From Leptothermofonsia sichuanensis E412 (GTDB lineage Bacteria; Cyanobacteriota; Cyanobacteriia; Leptolyngbyales; Leptolyngbyaceae): a DNA stretch of 64,000 nt. This document shows positions 1-8,937 of this stretch, piece after piece. The position numbers were made by a program, and so were the translations under genes. Each line of letters opens with the position of its first letter. Position 1 is the first letter of the stretch. The notes under the pieces are model-generated. The model made no database searches. It saw only the letters and a program-made list of their open reading frames with translations, and was not told the origin of the DNA. The stretch is taken from assembly GCF_019891175.1 (NCBI RefSeq), contig NZ_CP072600.1, forward strand, positions 5,642,001 to 5,706,000, in the 5' to 3' direction.

Positions 1-38
1 TTCTTACTGCTCACTCCTCACCTCTCTCTCACTTCTCC

Positions 39-128
39 TATCGCAATAACCATTTAGTCCAGGACAAATTAAAAAGCTCAAAGCCTGATTTCGTCATCCT
101 TCTTTCTCTGTACCCCGTTCCCTGCCTG
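39..128 (-). repeat. dispersed spacer repeat, family B
   Basis: Read on the minus strand this spacer contains a run resembling GGGAACGGGGTACAG, then GGATGACG, TTGAGCTTT and TTTGTCCTGG in order. The same words occur in the same order at 45829-45925 and in looser form at 32202-32345 and 40184-40270. It looks like a non-coding dispersed element about 90 bp long. Otherwise the first 400 bases hold no gene I recognise. Confidence 0.55.
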
Positions 129-200
129 TGCCAGATAGCCCTTTCTTCCGTGCTATCCAGGCGCTTTTGGGTATGATGGGGATAATCAGAAACTTGCTGC

Positions 201-395
201 CTAGCGATCGCTAGTGTTAAGAATGAAGTCGGCGGATCGGTCTATTTGAATGAAAATGACTGTTACTTCCGGTGTTTCAGAATCTGGTGGAATTGTCTGC
301 AAATAAATTCGTTTGTAAAAATTCCGCAAACTTTTCTGATCAAAGTGTCGTTCGCTTGCATTCAGTACAATAAGCTGACTGATGCAATTGCGCAT
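201..395 (-). CDS. possible small ORF, unknown
   Basis: A 64-codon ATG frame lies divergently to the next gene with a 19-bp gap. The peptide is mixed in composition (charged N-terminal half, then an IPPDSETPEVTVIF stretch) and shows no signal peptide or recognisable motif. It ends on a HIP1-like GCGATCGCTAG. It could be a real small gene, the remnant of a longer one, or chance; I do not recognise a family. Confidence 0.25.
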   Translation of the reverse strand: MRNCISQLIVLNASERHFDQKSLRNFYKRIYLQTIPPDSETPEVTVIFIQIDRSADFILNTSDR

Positions 396-414
396 TTAGC
401 CTGAGCTAAAGCCT

Positions 415-1581
415 ATGAGTCCCTTGCCTGATCGTTTTCTCCAGCCCCCCCAGTCCCCCTTGCCCAAGCCCATTCCTTCGGATGAGCAACTTTCTGCTGC
501 ATCTGATTCTGTTGCATCTGATTCCACAAAAGGTGTGCCATTGAGTAACTCGTCTAATGGTGAATCTCCCGATGCCGCCCCAGAGCATGAGTCGGCATCG
601 ACTCCCCTTGTCCCCAAGCGTCCCTTAATGCGTCCTGTCAGTCGTCCGCAACCGCCCGCCCCACCTGCCAGCCCACCGAAGCCTGCGGCTTCCCCTGTAA
701 CCAGTGTGAAAGCTGAATCGTCTAAGCCAGTAGAGCCAGTGACAATGCCAGCGGCGACCCAACTTTCAGATGAGCAGGCGGCTCTGCGGCAGCAACCGAT
801 TCCACCCCCCAGTGAACCGAAGCAGTATCGGGCGATCGGGTTACTTCGAGGACGGTATTCACCGTCAGAGGAACAGTTTACTCGCGGAGAAATGACAACG
901 GCTGACGGTACCGTAATTGAAGCTGTCCTTTTGGGGCGAGTCATGAGCCTGGTGCGCAACCATTTAGACTTGGCGGAAAATCACCTCTGGGTGGTGTATC
1001 CGCGTACCCGTGAAACGCAGGACAACCTGCATGTGCAAATCGTTGGGGTATGGGAACCCGAAAAACTGAGCAAGGGTAAAGAGCAGCAGGATGTTGAATC
1101 TGCGGATGATGCTGAGGACGGAACTCAGTCTGAGGCTGAAACCGTTGATCAGGATCTTTCTCCTGGCTATGACGATGATTACTTCTCAATTCGCGGAGAG
1201 GTTGTGTTTTTCTCTCCTGAAGAGAAGCAGGTGGTGGTCAAGATTCAGCAGGCAGCTCGAAAGAGTTCCAGTAAGGCAAAAGCATTTAAACTGAAGCTGG
1301 AAGGAACCCTACCCAGTCCCAAAACCCTGGGATATTTCTGGGATTTGCATGTCAAGCGGGTTGGTGCCGCTCTGGTCATTACGGAGGGAACAGCGGTTGG
1401 TCTGGTTCCGCCCCGGAAGAAACCCAAGTCTGAACTCAAAAAAGGACGGCGACCGTTTAAGCCAAGAGATCAGCGTCCAGGAGGTCACCCCAAGGGAGTG
1501 GGTGCTTCTTCTGCGCCACCCACCCGGCGTGAACCACCACCAAAACCTGTGAAGCGGAGTGAGCAGGGGAGCGAGGGTTAA
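415..1581 (+). CDS. conserved hypothetical protein with Pro-rich N-terminus
   Basis: This 388-residue protein has three parts. Residues 1-140 are low-complexity and rich in Pro, Ser and Ala. A folded core from about residue 140 to 330 (RGRYSPSEEQFTRG, LGRVMSLVRNHLDL, LWVVYPRTR, FSIRGEVVFFSPEEK) is interrupted by an acidic loop near 225-255. The last 50 residues are basic and Pro/Arg-rich. The core resembles a cyanobacterial family without assigned function, and its beta-rich look with basic tail would suit nucleic-acid binding, which is inference only. No signal peptide or membrane segment is visible. It stands alone, convergent with the DUF39 gene 18 bp downstream. The ATG at 415 is the obvious start. 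Confidence 0.75.
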   Translation: MSPLPDRFLQPPQSPLPKPIPSDEQLSAASDSVASDSTKGVPLSNSSNGESPDAAPEHESASTPLVPKRPLMRPVSRPQPPAPPASPPKPAASPVTSVKAESSKPVEPVTMPAATQLSDEQAALRQQPIPPPSEPKQYRAIGLLRGRYSPSEEQFTRGEMTTADGTVIEAVLLGRVMSLVRNHLDLAENHLWVVYPRTRETQDNLHVQIVGVWEPEKLSKGKEQQDVESADDAEDGTQSEAETVDQDLSPGYDDDYFSIRGEVVFFSPEEKQVVVKIQQAARKSSSKAKAFKLKLEGTLPSPKTLGYFWDLHVKRVGAALVITEGTAVGLVPPRKKPKSELKKGRRPFKPRDQRPGGHPKGVGASSAPPTRREPPPKPVKRSEQGSEG

Positions 1582-1599
1582 TTTCAGGAACGGATTCTA

Positions 1600-2781
1600 T
1601 TAATCGATCGCAATTTGAGATCCCCAGGCATCCTGGGAGAGAAACACCTGATCGGTTGGGATTGGAGCAACTGGCTCACTCAATAAAAACTTGCCCGCTT
1701 CAATCCACTGTTTGAGTATCTGGGCAACCTGGCGGGACAGATAAATACTGGCGAGGGGCGCAACTCGAACGGTTTTGCCGTCAATTACAATTCGCCCCGA
1801 TTTCAGTTGAGCATAGCTGACCAGCCCAAAGGTTGGACGAACCCGACGGGGAATCGAAAAATCTACGACAGGTGCTGCCAATTCCTGATCCTGAACCGCA
1901 CACTTGGCCACAACTTCCTCATTTAGGACTGGTAGGGGAATGCCAACACCCAGCATCAGTGAGGGACCATAGTTTTTGAAGTAACACCCTCTCACCCATC
2001 GGGCATCCATTTGTTTGGCATCACCGATCAGGGCAAGGGTTGCTGCGGGACCGATGGGAGTGCGGTTAGGCAGGCGTTTTTGGAGGGGAAAGTGTTGAGT
2101 CCCTTCCCAGGCAACATACCCGATTCCCCCCCCCAGAAAAATGCGGGTGCCAATGCCAACCAGTTGCAGATCTGGGTCATTGAACAGGGGAGCGATCGCC
2201 CCTGGATTAGAGTAAACGGCATTTCCCAGGCGGGGTTGTAGGGGACCCAGATAGGTGAAAAGGGGGCGATCGCCTCCGTTAACTCCAACGATGAAGTTCT
2301 GGTAGAGATTGCGCGGGTTGAACAGATAAAACTGGTTAATGGTATCCCGTGTAATCGTCGTTTCAAAGGAGGTCCGGGGGTAGCAATCGGTTGCCTGCCC
2401 CAACGCCCTCAGAGGAACGGCTTTGCCTGCAATGAGATCCTCAATGACATAGCCGCCACCCCGTTCTCGCACTTCTTCACCATCGCTACTTTCGGCAACC
2501 TGGGTTGCTCCCAGGTACAGATCTACCGCTCCAAAACCAGAATATGCCGGAACTCCATCTATCCAGCAGTGACGAATTTTAATTGGAGGATCGGTGTGCC
2601 CCAGATTAATAATGGCTCCCGATGACTCCATGGGTTCAAAGGTGCCAGTCGTGATCACATCGACCTCTTTTGCTGCCTGAGTCACGCCTACTTCCCGAAC
2701 CCGCGCCTTCAGTTGCTCCACTGTCCAGACTGCAACCGATTGACGGCGAATTTTGTCGTTGATGTCAGCAATGGTTTGCAT
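1600..2781 (-). CDS. homocysteine biosynthesis protein, DUF39 family
   Basis: The product belongs to the DUF39/HcyBio family. In other prokaryotes this family has been linked to making homocysteine from aspartate semialdehyde with sulfide. Visible family traits are the N-terminal QTIADINDKI, the ITTGTFEPMESSGAIIN block, an HCWIDGVPAYSG segment, the glycine-rich IFLGGGIGYVAWEGTQH run and a conserved Cys in GCYFKNYGPS. Members often carry a C-terminal ferredoxin or CBS module; this one stops after the core at 393 residues. I chose the ATG at 2781; a longer in-frame TTG at 2844 would add 21 residues that do not look conserved. A perfect 10-bp inverted repeat lies at 2849-2871, just upstream. Confidence 0.8.
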   Translation of the reverse strand: MQTIADINDKIRRQSVAVWTVEQLKARVREVGVTQAAKEVDVITTGTFEPMESSGAIINLGHTDPPIKIRHCWIDGVPAYSGFGAVDLYLGATQVAESSDGEEVRERGGGYVIEDLIAGKAVPLRALGQATDCYPRTSFETTITRDTINQFYLFNPRNLYQNFIVGVNGGDRPLFTYLGPLQPRLGNAVYSNPGAIAPLFNDPDLQLVGIGTRIFLGGGIGYVAWEGTQHFPLQKRLPNRTPIGPAATLALIGDAKQMDARWVRGCYFKNYGPSLMLGVGIPLPVLNEEVVAKCAVQDQELAAPVVDFSIPRRVRPTFGLVSYAQLKSGRIVIDGKTVRVAPLASIYLSRQVAQILKQWIEAGKFLLSEPVAPIPTDQVFLSQDAWGSQIAID

Positions 2782-2848
2782 GGAAGTTTGGGTGAAGGAC
2801 GAGGGCGGAGAAAAGCCAATCTTTATTCTTTCTAATTTTTTCAATACT

Positions 2849-2871
2849 GTCCTGAGGAAAGTCCTCAGGAC
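2849..2871. promoter_or_regulatory. perfect 10-bp inverted repeat, operator candidate
   Basis: GTCCTGAGGA, a 3-base spacer, then TCCTCAGGAC. The half-site recurs as GTCCTCAGGA at 3659-3668, 19 bp upstream of the ATG of the neighbouring HTH protein, and as degenerate direct copies at about 3376 and 3388 inside that gene. The position upstream of the DUF39 gene is consistent with an operator. Binding by the HTH protein is inference. Confidence 0.4.
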
Positions 2872-2977
2872 ATGATACGATTTTAATCAGAAGGTTGGAG
2901 GGTCCAGGGAGAAAACGCCCCCACTGGTGGGTCAAGCTCCCGCTGGCGAACAAGGGCCAGAGTGGCTAACAGCCCAT

Positions 2978-3081
2978 CACCTTAAAAAATGAGGTGATGC
3001 CAGTGCTAACACCAACATCACCAAAAGACACACTATCGAACACTTGTTTTTTCCTGCCAGCCAACGATCGCTGGCTTTTTC
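2978..3081 (+). terminator. hairpins with T-run and no plus-strand gene; sRNA candidate
   Basis: An 8-bp stem CATCACCT/AGGTGATG lies at about 2979-3002. A second stem-loop, built on CCAGC/GCTGG around a HIP1-like core, lies at about 3057-3075 and is followed by TTTTT, as in a Rho-independent terminator reading rightward. No protein gene is transcribed rightward here, so a small RNA from the 2880-3080 spacer is possible. No known cyanobacterial sRNA family was recognised. Confidence 0.35.
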
Positions 3082-3640
3082 ATTTTACAGGTTTAGACAC
3101 TTTCCACGCTACCTCCCCCCCTGCCCGGTAACCTGCTCTGGTGAAAACAAAACCGGCTTCTGAAAAGCTGTCGTAGCTATCGACTTCTGAGGGAGGCAGA
3201 TCTAAAAGTTCCGCTAACTCAGAGGTGCGCAGAAGCCATCCATTGCGGCAGGCCTGCTCCAATAGCTCAAAATAAGCTAGGGGGTTAGGTTGAGGAGCTG
3301 GCGTTTGGAACCTGGAAGCCATTTCTGCTGCGATCGCAGCTATAAACTGCATCATTTCCGGCTGTACAGTAGACAGTCCTGAAGACTGTCCTGAGGGTGA
3401 CGCTTCTGCCCTTTGAATTCCTTTCATTTCCAGGAATTCTGCCGTACTCCTTCCAGTCTGGATAAAGGCATGGAGTTCATCTAACAGCAACAACTGCTCA
3501 GCGCTAACATAGGCCTTGTTGCCAATTTTTTCTGGCTTAATGCCAAGGGCATCCAGCCTGGTGTAAACAGCACTCCTTGCCAGGTTGTATCGGTCTGAAA
3601 GCTGGTTTACCTGGAGTCTGTCAATCTCACCCTCGTTCAT
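3080..3640 (-). CDS. small HTH DNA-binding protein
   Basis: A 186-residue protein. Near the N-terminus (about residues 5-50) it has a helix-turn-helix of MerR/excisionase-like appearance: LQVNQLSDRYNLARSAVYTR, then a wing-like ALGIKPEKIGNKAYVS and LLLLDELHAFIQTG. The C-terminal half repeats the theme (LLRTSELAELLDLPPSEVDS), which suggests a second HTH. Between them is a Gln/Pro-containing linker. It is probably a transcriptional or partition-type regulator, with unknown target. I chose ATG 3640 over an in-frame TTG at 3721. The upstream GTCCTCAGGA half-site and the full dyad before the adjacent DUF39 gene hint at autoregulation and shared control; this is inference. Confidence 0.65.
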   Translation of the reverse strand: MNEGEIDRLQVNQLSDRYNLARSAVYTRLDALGIKPEKIGNKAYVSAEQLLLLDELHAFIQTGRSTAEFLEMKGIQRAEASPSGQSSGLSTVQPEMMQFIAAIAAEMASRFQTPAPQPNPLAYFELLEQACRNGWLLRTSELAELLDLPPSEVDSYDSFSEAGFVFTRAGYRAGGEVAWKVSKPVK

Positions 3641-3846
3641 CCTGTCATCCTCTGGACTGTCCTCAGGAAATTCTAGGAAAATGCTGCTCCGGAGGATAGA
3701 GGAAGCGACATGGGAACACAACCCTATGTGATGGTTCTTATGGCTGGATGACTGAGACTGTGCATTTCATTTGAGCAAAACCTCCTATACTGGGTATCTG
3801 GCGTTATTTTGACTCTTTGATGTCCTTACGCGCCTCAGTTTGAACA

Positions 3847-3957
3847 GGTATAGCAGGATCCAGAGAATAAGGGGAGAGAGACAGGGTCGAAAGGGCAGCA
3901 TGACACGGGTTTGGGATCCCTGACCTGTTCTAACCTGCACGGCTATCGCCATAGCCC
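3847..3957. repeat. dispersed spacer repeat, family B
   Basis: Contains TATAGCAGG, GAGACAGGGTCGAAAGGGCA, GCATGACACGGGTTTGGGAT, CCTGACCTG and GGCTATCGCCATAGCC in that order. The same words appear upstream of sfsA (8878-8937) and in the other family B copies. Non-coding spacer between the HTH gene and leuD. Confidence 0.5.
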
Positions 3958-4016
3958 TCAGAACTGGCAGGGTCAGAGATTAGCAATGTCAACGTTTGAA
4001 GCATGGATTTGGGTTT

Positions 4017-4622
4017 ATGGTGAGTGAAGTCAAGGTAGTTTCGGGAAGAGGCATTCCCCTCACGGGCAATGACATTGATACGGATCGCATCATTCCTGCC
4101 CGTTTTTTGCGCTGTGTTACGTTTGATGGTCTGGGTGCGCAGGTGTTTGCGGATGATCGTGCCCAGGCAAACGGGCAACATCCCTTTGACCTGCCCCAAT
4201 ACCAGGGAGCTGAGATCCTGGTGGTCAACGCTAACTTTGGTTGTGGCTCCTCACGGGAACATGCTCCCCAGGCGATCGCAAAGTGGGGCATCCGGGCGAT
4301 CGTGGGCGAAAGCTTTGCTGAAATCTTCTTTGGCAACTGTGTCTCAATGGGAATTCCCTGCGTCACGGCTGATTCCGCCACAGTCAGACAACTCCAGGAA
4401 ATTCTCAGCACGAATCCCCAGGCACAGGTAGAGGTTGGCCTGGAGGCAATGGTGGTTCGCTGTGGTGATTTTACCGCTGCCATTACCCTCAATGAAGGGT
4501 CCCGTCAAATGATGACTACGGGAACCTGGGATGCCTGCGGACAACTGGTTGCTCAGACAGATCAAATCCGGAAAACCGCCGCAACCCTGCCTTACATCGG
4601 GTGGTCGAAGGTAGCAGGATAA
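4017..4622 (+). CDS. leuD: 3-isopropylmalate dehydratase small subunit
   Basis: LeuD is the swivel-domain subunit of isopropylmalate isomerase. With the Fe-S large subunit LeuC it converts 2- to 3-isopropylmalate in leucine synthesis in the cytoplasm. The diagnostic pieces are [15 protein letters not shown] near residue 17 and [14 protein letters not shown] near residue 75, followed by [18 protein letters not shown]. The 201 residues match the family size. I chose the ATG at 4017; an in-frame TTG at 3996 adds 7 residues without support. leuC is not in the window, so the subunits are encoded apart. The C-terminal tail after ITLNEGSRQ is short. Confidence 0.93.
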   Translation: MVSEVKVVSGRGIPLTGNDIDTDRIIPARFLRCVTFDGLGAQVFADDRAQANGQHPFDLPQYQGAEILVVNANFGCGSSREHAPQAIAKWGIRAIVGESFAEIFFGNCVSMGIPCVTADSATVRQLQEILSTNPQAQVEVGLEAMVVRCGDFTAAITLNEGSRQMMTTGTWDACGQLVAQTDQIRKTAATLPYIGWSKVAG

Positions 4623-4755
4623 ATCAATCTCATCTACAGGGGGTTTTAGACGAGTAGCCACTTTACACGTTCGCCAGTATTGGGAAGGTTGCGATAGACT
4701 TTTGAAAAGACCTCCAGTACTATCTGGCTGAGTGAGCATTCCAAGCAGAGATGTA

Positions 4756-4882
4756 GTGTTCCATCAGGGAAATTTTGACAGGTTGCAAACCCTCAAAACT
4801 TAATCCTGATTAGCTTTCCGGCATTCAGTTGCCTGTCAAATTTAATCTGATTTAATTTGACAGATTTAATTTGGCAAACCAG
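4756..4882 (+). mobile_element. MITE, TA-flanked, subtype with GTGTTCC end
   Basis: Begins after a TA as GTGTTCCATCAGGGAAATTT and continues with TTTTGACAGG, CTCAAAACTTAA, TTCAGTTGCCTGTCAAATTT and AATTTGACAG. This matches the cleaner copy at 46523-46625 word for word in order. The right end is degenerate and contains a partial duplication of the AATTTGACAG end. Fills most of the spacer before ftsH. Confidence 0.65.
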
Positions 4883-4918
4883 TCGTCCAGTGATTGTTAG
4901 CAGTAAAGGGCATTCTGT

Positions 4919-6835
4919 ATGAAATCTTCCCAGACAACCGCGATGCAAAGGCGTCAGCCCCAAAATCGACTCTCCGCCAGAGGTTTCATTGCGGCTTTTT
5001 GGGTGATTGCCCAGGGTTTAATGATTGGAGTCCCCGGCTTACCTGCCTCCGCCGAAAACAGTCGTAACACCATGACCTATAGCGAACTGTTACAGAAGAT
5101 TGACAGTGGACAGGTGACAAAAGTCAGAATTGACCCGACCCGGCGAGTGGCTGAAGTCACCCTGGACAGCAAGGGAAAAGAAACACCAAAGGAGGTCCCC
5201 ATTTTTGAGGGGGGAAATTCTGAACTGGTTGAACGGCTGCGGGCAAACAAGGTTGAGTTTGACATCCAACCTTCGCCAGACAATGGGGCCGTGATGGGAG
5301 TCCTGGCAAATTTGCTCCTGTTTTTCCTGCTAATTGGTGGATTGTTACTGATTATTCGCCGTTCCAGCAATGCACCCGGTGGTCCCGGGCAGGCAATGAA
5401 TTTTGGCAAATCTCGTGCCCGCTTCCAGATGGAGGCCAAGACCGGCATCATGTTTGATGACGTAGCCGGAATTGAAGAGGCCAAAGAAGAACTCCAGGAA
5501 GTGGTGACCTTCCTTAAGAAGCCGGAACGCTTCACAGCCGTCGGTGCCCGGATTCCCAAAGGGGTGCTACTGATTGGTCCTCCAGGAACCGGGAAAACGC
5601 TGCTGGCAAAGGCGATCGCTGGGGAAGCTGGAGTGCCCTTCTTTAGCATCTCTGGTTCCGAGTTTGTTGAGATGTTTGTTGGAGTTGGGGCTTCACGGGT
5701 GCGTGACCTGTTCAAGAAAGCCAAAGAAAATGCCCCCTGTCTGGTTTTTATTGATGAAATTGATGCGGTGGGTCGGCAGCGGGGTGCTGGCATTGGCGGC
5801 GGGAATGACGAGCGGGAACAGACCCTCAACCAGTTGTTGACGGAGATGGACGGGTTTGAAGGCAATACGGGTATCATCATCATTGCAGCGACGAACCGCC
5901 CGGATGTGCTGGATTCTGCCCTGCTGCGCCCCGGTCGGTTTGACCGCCAGGTAACGGTTGACCTGCCCAGCTTTAAAGGTCGGTTGGGAATTCTGGAAGT
6001 TCATGCCCGCAACAAGAAGCTGGATCCAGACGTGTCCCTGGAGGCGATCGCCCGCCGCACTCCAGGCTTCTCCGGTGCAGATCTGGCAAACCTGCTGAAT
6101 GAAGCAGCGATTCTGACGGCCCGTCGTCGGAAAGAAGCCATCACCATGCTGGAAATCGATGATGCGGTGGATCGGGTCACAATTGGGCTTTCCCTTACCC
6201 CGCTGCTTGACAGCAAAAAGAAGCGCCTGATCGCTTACCATGAGGTTGGACATGCCCTCTTGATGACCCTGTTGAAACATTCGGATCCCCTGAATAAGGT
6301 GACAATTATTCCGCGATCGGGCGGCGTGGGTGGCTTTGCCCAGCAGTCCTTTAATGAGGAAATGATTGATAGTGGTTTGTATACAAAAGCCTGGCTGACT
6401 GACCGCATTACAATGGCGTTGGGTGGTCGGGCAGCCGAGCAGGAAGTTTTTGGTGATTCTGAAATTACGGCTGGAGCCAGCAGCGACATCAAGGCCGTGG
6501 CTGACCTGGCACGGGAAATGGTGACCCGCTATGGGATGTCTGACCTGGGTCTGGTTGCCCTGGAGGGGTCAGGCGGTAATGAAGTATTTCTGGGGCGTAA
6601 CTGGATTCCCCGTGCCGAGTACTCAGAAGAAGTTGCAACCCAAATTGATCGCCAGATTCGGGAAATTGCTCTTCGTTGCTACCAGGAAGCTCGCCATATC
6701 ATACGGGAAAACCGTGCACTGGTGGATAAGCTGGTGGATATTTTGCTAGATCAGGAAACTATTGAAGGGGATGACTTCCGCCAGATTGTGGCGGAATATA
6801 CAGGGAAAGACCAGACCGTCACCGCTCAGCCTTAA
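4919..6835 (+). CDS. ftsH: ATP-dependent zinc metalloprotease FtsH
   Basis: A membrane-anchored AAA+ protease that extracts and degrades damaged or unassembled membrane proteins; in cyanobacteria FtsH complexes turn over photosystem II D1. The 638 residues contain an N-terminal hydrophobic segment (about 22-44), a lumenal region with [16 protein letters not shown], a second TM (about 123-145), Walker A GPPGTGKT near 220, Walker [10 protein letters not shown] near 278, the second region of homology [19 protein letters not shown], and the zinc motif HEVGH near 440 with a distal acidic ligand. All catalytic residues are intact. Cyanobacteria have about four paralogues, and I cannot say which this is. 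It is monocistronic, with a MITE in its upstream spacer and a convergent peptidase gene downstream. Confidence 0.95.
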   Translation: MKSSQTTAMQRRQPQNRLSARGFIAAFWVIAQGLMIGVPGLPASAENSRNTMTYSELLQKIDSGQVTKVRIDPTRRVAEVTLDSKGKETPKEVPIFEGGNSELVERLRANKVEFDIQPSPDNGAVMGVLANLLLFFLLIGGLLLIIRRSSNAPGGPGQAMNFGKSRARFQMEAKTGIMFDDVAGIEEAKEELQEVVTFLKKPERFTAVGARIPKGVLLIGPPGTGKTLLAKAIAGEAGVPFFSISGSEFVEMFVGVGASRVRDLFKKAKENAPCLVFIDEIDAVGRQRGAGIGGGNDEREQTLNQLLTEMDGFEGNTGIIIIAATNRPDVLDSALLRPGRFDRQVTVDLPSFKGRLGILEVHARNKKLDPDVSLEAIARRTPGFSGADLANLLNEAAILTARRRKEAITMLEIDDAVDRVTIGLSLTPLLDSKKKRLIAYHEVGHALLMTLLKHSDPLNKVTIIPRSGGVGGFAQQSFNEEMIDSGLYTKAWLTDRITMALGGRAAEQEVFGDSEITAGASSDIKAVADLAREMVTRYGMSDLGLVALEGSGGNEVFLGRNWIPRAEYSEEVATQIDRQIREIALRCYQEARHIIRENRALVDKLVDILLDQETIEGDDFRQIVAEYTGKDQTVTAQP

Positions 6836-6964
6836 AGCCTATCGGGAAATTCATAAACTGATAAACCTGTTACCAGGCATCGCTGCAAAAACTTTTTCAC
6901 CACAAAAGCACAAAGGGACACAAAGTTTCTTCTGTCTGTACCAGCGTTCTAGACCCAGGAAGTT

Positions 6965-7621
6965 TTACTGAGAACTTGCTGGCACAGAGCCATATTTTGT
7001 CTGTTCTGCATACATCGCTCGCAACACCAGGGCTGGATCGACATATTGTCCGGAGTATTTCAATCCCCAGTGGAGGTGGGGACCTGTCGTGCGCCCGGTC
7101 ATTCCAATCCGACCAATCCGGGTTCCTGCCGGGATGGTCTGTCCTTCCATAATTTGAATGCCCCCTGGGCGATCGCGCATGGACTTTTTGCCATCTGCTG
7201 TTTCTACATGCCCTTCCATGTGACAGTAGATATGTTCCCATTCGCCTGACTTAATCACCACAGAGGTGCCACAGGCTGTATGATCTGATACTTCGACCAC
7301 TTTGCCGGACCACCAGTTGCGAATATAGCTCCCCTGAGGAGCTGCCATGTCTAATCCTCGATGAAACTCTTGTTCAGAAGAACCGTCAGGAGAACGACGA
7401 TAGCCAAAGGGAGACGTGTAACCTTGAAAGTTTTCAACCGGGAAGGACGCCCCCCGCCAATTGCCTCTGGTCGCAACGCTAGAGCCAGCTTCCAGCGCAC
7501 TGACCGTTACCTGTTCTGTGCCAACAGGTAAGAGGCTGCACAAACTGACTGCAACAACCAGGGAAAGACGCACTGCAAACATCCGAAGGCGCTTTGACTG
7601 GAAGATTGACCGTCGTATCAT
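6965..7621 (-). CDS. M23 family peptidase, exported
   Basis: A LytM-type zinc metallopeptidase expected to cleave peptidoglycan cross-links in the periplasm. Residues about 10-40 form a hydrophobic signal segment (FAVRLSLVVAVSLCSLLPVG). The metal ligands are visible in FHRGLDMAAPQG and in GPHLHWGLKYSG. The core beta-sheet runs GKVVEVSDHTACGTSVVIKS and then GRIGMTGRTTG. The 218-residue form starts at ATG 7621, which has GAGGAG seven bases upstream; the in-frame TTG at 7636 lacks that support. There is a Cys in the ACGTS loop. It is convergent with ftsH. Confidence 0.85.
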   Translation of the reverse strand: MIRRSIFQSKRLRMFAVRLSLVVAVSLCSLLPVGTEQVTVSALEAGSSVATRGNWRGASFPVENFQGYTSPFGYRRSPDGSSEQEFHRGLDMAAPQGSYIRNWWSGKVVEVSDHTACGTSVVIKSGEWEHIYCHMEGHVETADGKKSMRDRPGGIQIMEGQTIPAGTRIGRIGMTGRTTGPHLHWGLKYSGQYVDPALVLRAMYAEQTKYGSVPASSQ

Positions 7622-7987
7622 TCCATCACTCCTCAACTGTCCATCAAGTCCAAATAAGAGTTAGAAGAGAATCAGGGCAATATCCACAACATCAATTGCT
7701 CTGGCAAGCGTTTGTAACACCAGCCTCCCAATACCATCCAAACCAGTGCCATCAGCCGCGGCAGAAACTTTACAGAGATTTGCTTTACGGAGATTTGCAA
7801 GCGAGCTGCTACCGCGTTTCGGCATGGTTGTAAATTACCGGATACCAGGAGTAGCTGCATCAAATGAAAACAGGCGCAAAACTCCCTGTGGAAGTTCAAT
7901 TAGATTTTTAAAGGGGTGATTGAGGTCACTCGGTGTATGTTAACCCAAGTAGCGCCAGATGAATCTCTTTTTTTTTGGATAGGGTTC

Positions 7988-8047
7988 TACCACAGAGACA
8001 CGGAGGACACAGAGGAATCCCTCCATGTTCTCTGTGCCTCTGTGGTG
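7988..8047. repeat. palindromic repeat, family A (CACAGAG element)
   Basis: An imperfect hairpin of about 60 bp: ACCACAGAGACACGGAGGA on the left pairs with TCTGTGCCTCTGTGGTGA on the right around a short loop. Related copies are at 21347, 23839, 41525, 45685, 46638 and 61893. Confidence 0.75.
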
Positions 8048-8085
8048 AAACTTCAGATTACAAAATTCTCATTTCTGAGCACATA

Positions 8086-8133
8086 TAAAGATTGAGTCTC
8101 CTGAATACTTAAAGATTGAGTCTCCTGAATACT
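8086..8133. repeat. exact 24-bp tandem duplication
   Basis: Two adjacent identical 24-bp units, each starting TAAAGATTGAGTCTC and ending TGAATACT, lie immediately downstream of the sfsA stop codon. The perfect identity suggests a recent slippage or duplication event. Confidence 0.9.
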
Positions 8134-8137
8134 GGCT

Positions 8138-8863
8138 TTATTCCAATTTCAGGCTGGCTAATCCCAAATAGCGAATACCAAGGGGCGAGATTTCAAACCG
8201 ACAGGGGAGAACGTTGACGCCAGCGGCGATCGCAGCTCGAAACAACTGCCCATAGACAGCGTCAGCACGTTCCCCCGGTGCAAAATAGGGGCAGTCTCCC
8301 CGATTGATGAAGTAAAGCATGACCGCCGTTGCATCCGGCAGCAGGGCCATCAATTCCCGCAGGTGTTTTTGCCCGCGAGTGGTCACGGTATCGGGGAATA
8401 ATGCCAGATCTCCCTGGACCCAGGTGGTATTTTTCACTTCAATGTAGGTTGGTTTGACCGACTCCCCTGTGAGCAAGAAATCAATCCGGCTTTTGCGGTC
8501 TGTGCCATAGGGGACTTCGTAGCGAACCGTTGTATAGTCGTCGAGTTTTGGAATCACCTTCTGGGTGAGGGCTAAATTGATGACCCGATTGGGCAGGCTG
8601 GTGTTAACACCGACCCAGGTTGGTCCATTGTCGTGGACTTCAATCATTTCCAGAGTGTAGGGCAGTTTCCGGGTAGGGCTGTCGCTATGGGACACATAAA
8701 CCGCACTACCAGGAGCGCAAACGCCAGTCATTGGTCCCGTATTGGGGCAGTGGGCAGTAATGAATTCTCCTGTGGCAAGTTCTATGTCCGCAAAGAAACG
8801 CTTATAGCGTTTCAGCAATATGCCGGGATAAAGAGGGGGATATTGATAGAGAAAGTCGGTCAT
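8138..8863 (-). CDS. sfsA: SfsA family DNA-binding protein/nuclease
   Basis: SfsA homologues bind DNA, and structural work places them near restriction-like nucleases. The E. coli name refers to maltose metabolism, but the cellular role is uncertain. This protein has the N-terminal OB-like part (LLKRYKRFFADIEL, AHCPNTGPMTG), the central GVNTSLPNRVI, and the nuclease-like core with SRIDFLL and YIEVKNTTW, then FPDTVTTRGQKHLREL. The D, E and K spacing (IDFLL, EVK) is that of the PD-(D/E)xK fold. Length is 241 residues from ATG 8863. The longer frame from 8905 reads into a dispersed repeat and is unlikely. It lies close behind the histidine kinase gene on the same strand. Confidence 0.9.
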   Translation of the reverse strand: MTDFLYQYPPLYPGILLKRYKRFFADIELATGEFITAHCPNTGPMTGVCAPGSAVYVSHSDSPTRKLPYTLEMIEVHDNGPTWVGVNTSLPNRVINLALTQKVIPKLDDYTTVRYEVPYGTDRKSRIDFLLTGESVKPTYIEVKNTTWVQGDLALFPDTVTTRGQKHLRELMALLPDATAVMLYFINRGDCPYFAPGERADAVYGQLFRAAIAAGVNVLPCRFEISPLGIRYLGLASLKLE

Positions 8864-8877
8864 CAGCAGGTATGGCA

Positions 8878-8937
8878 GGGGATCGGAGACAGGGGACAGG
8901 GTCAAAAGGGCAGCATGACAGGGGTTCGCGATCGCTA
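8878..8937. repeat. dispersed spacer repeat, family B
   Basis: GACAGGGGACAGGGTCAAAA, then GGGCAGCATGACA and a HIP1 site. It shares the GGGCAGCATGACA block with 3847-3957 and the GGGGACAGGG block with 32202, 40184 and 45829. It fills the gap between the histidine kinase stop and the sfsA start. Confidence 0.5.

Larger units (their letters stand above)
7637..8137. other. spacer without a recognisable gene
   Basis: This 500-bp stretch between the M23 gene and sfsA has no convincing coding frame. Its left half is unstructured, with short direct echoes (GAGATTTGC twice near 7775-7800). Its right half holds a family A palindromic repeat (7988-8047) and an exact 24-bp tandem duplication (8086-8133). 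Confidence 0.6.

Noticed and set aside
5077-5883. A 268-codon minus-strand frame opposite ftsH.
   Set aside because: Runs entirely through intact ftsH catalytic motifs; a shadow frame.
7672-7899. A 75-codon minus-strand frame in the spacer before sfsA.
   Set aside because: No motif, Cys/Trp-rich odd composition, no RBS; treated as spacer.
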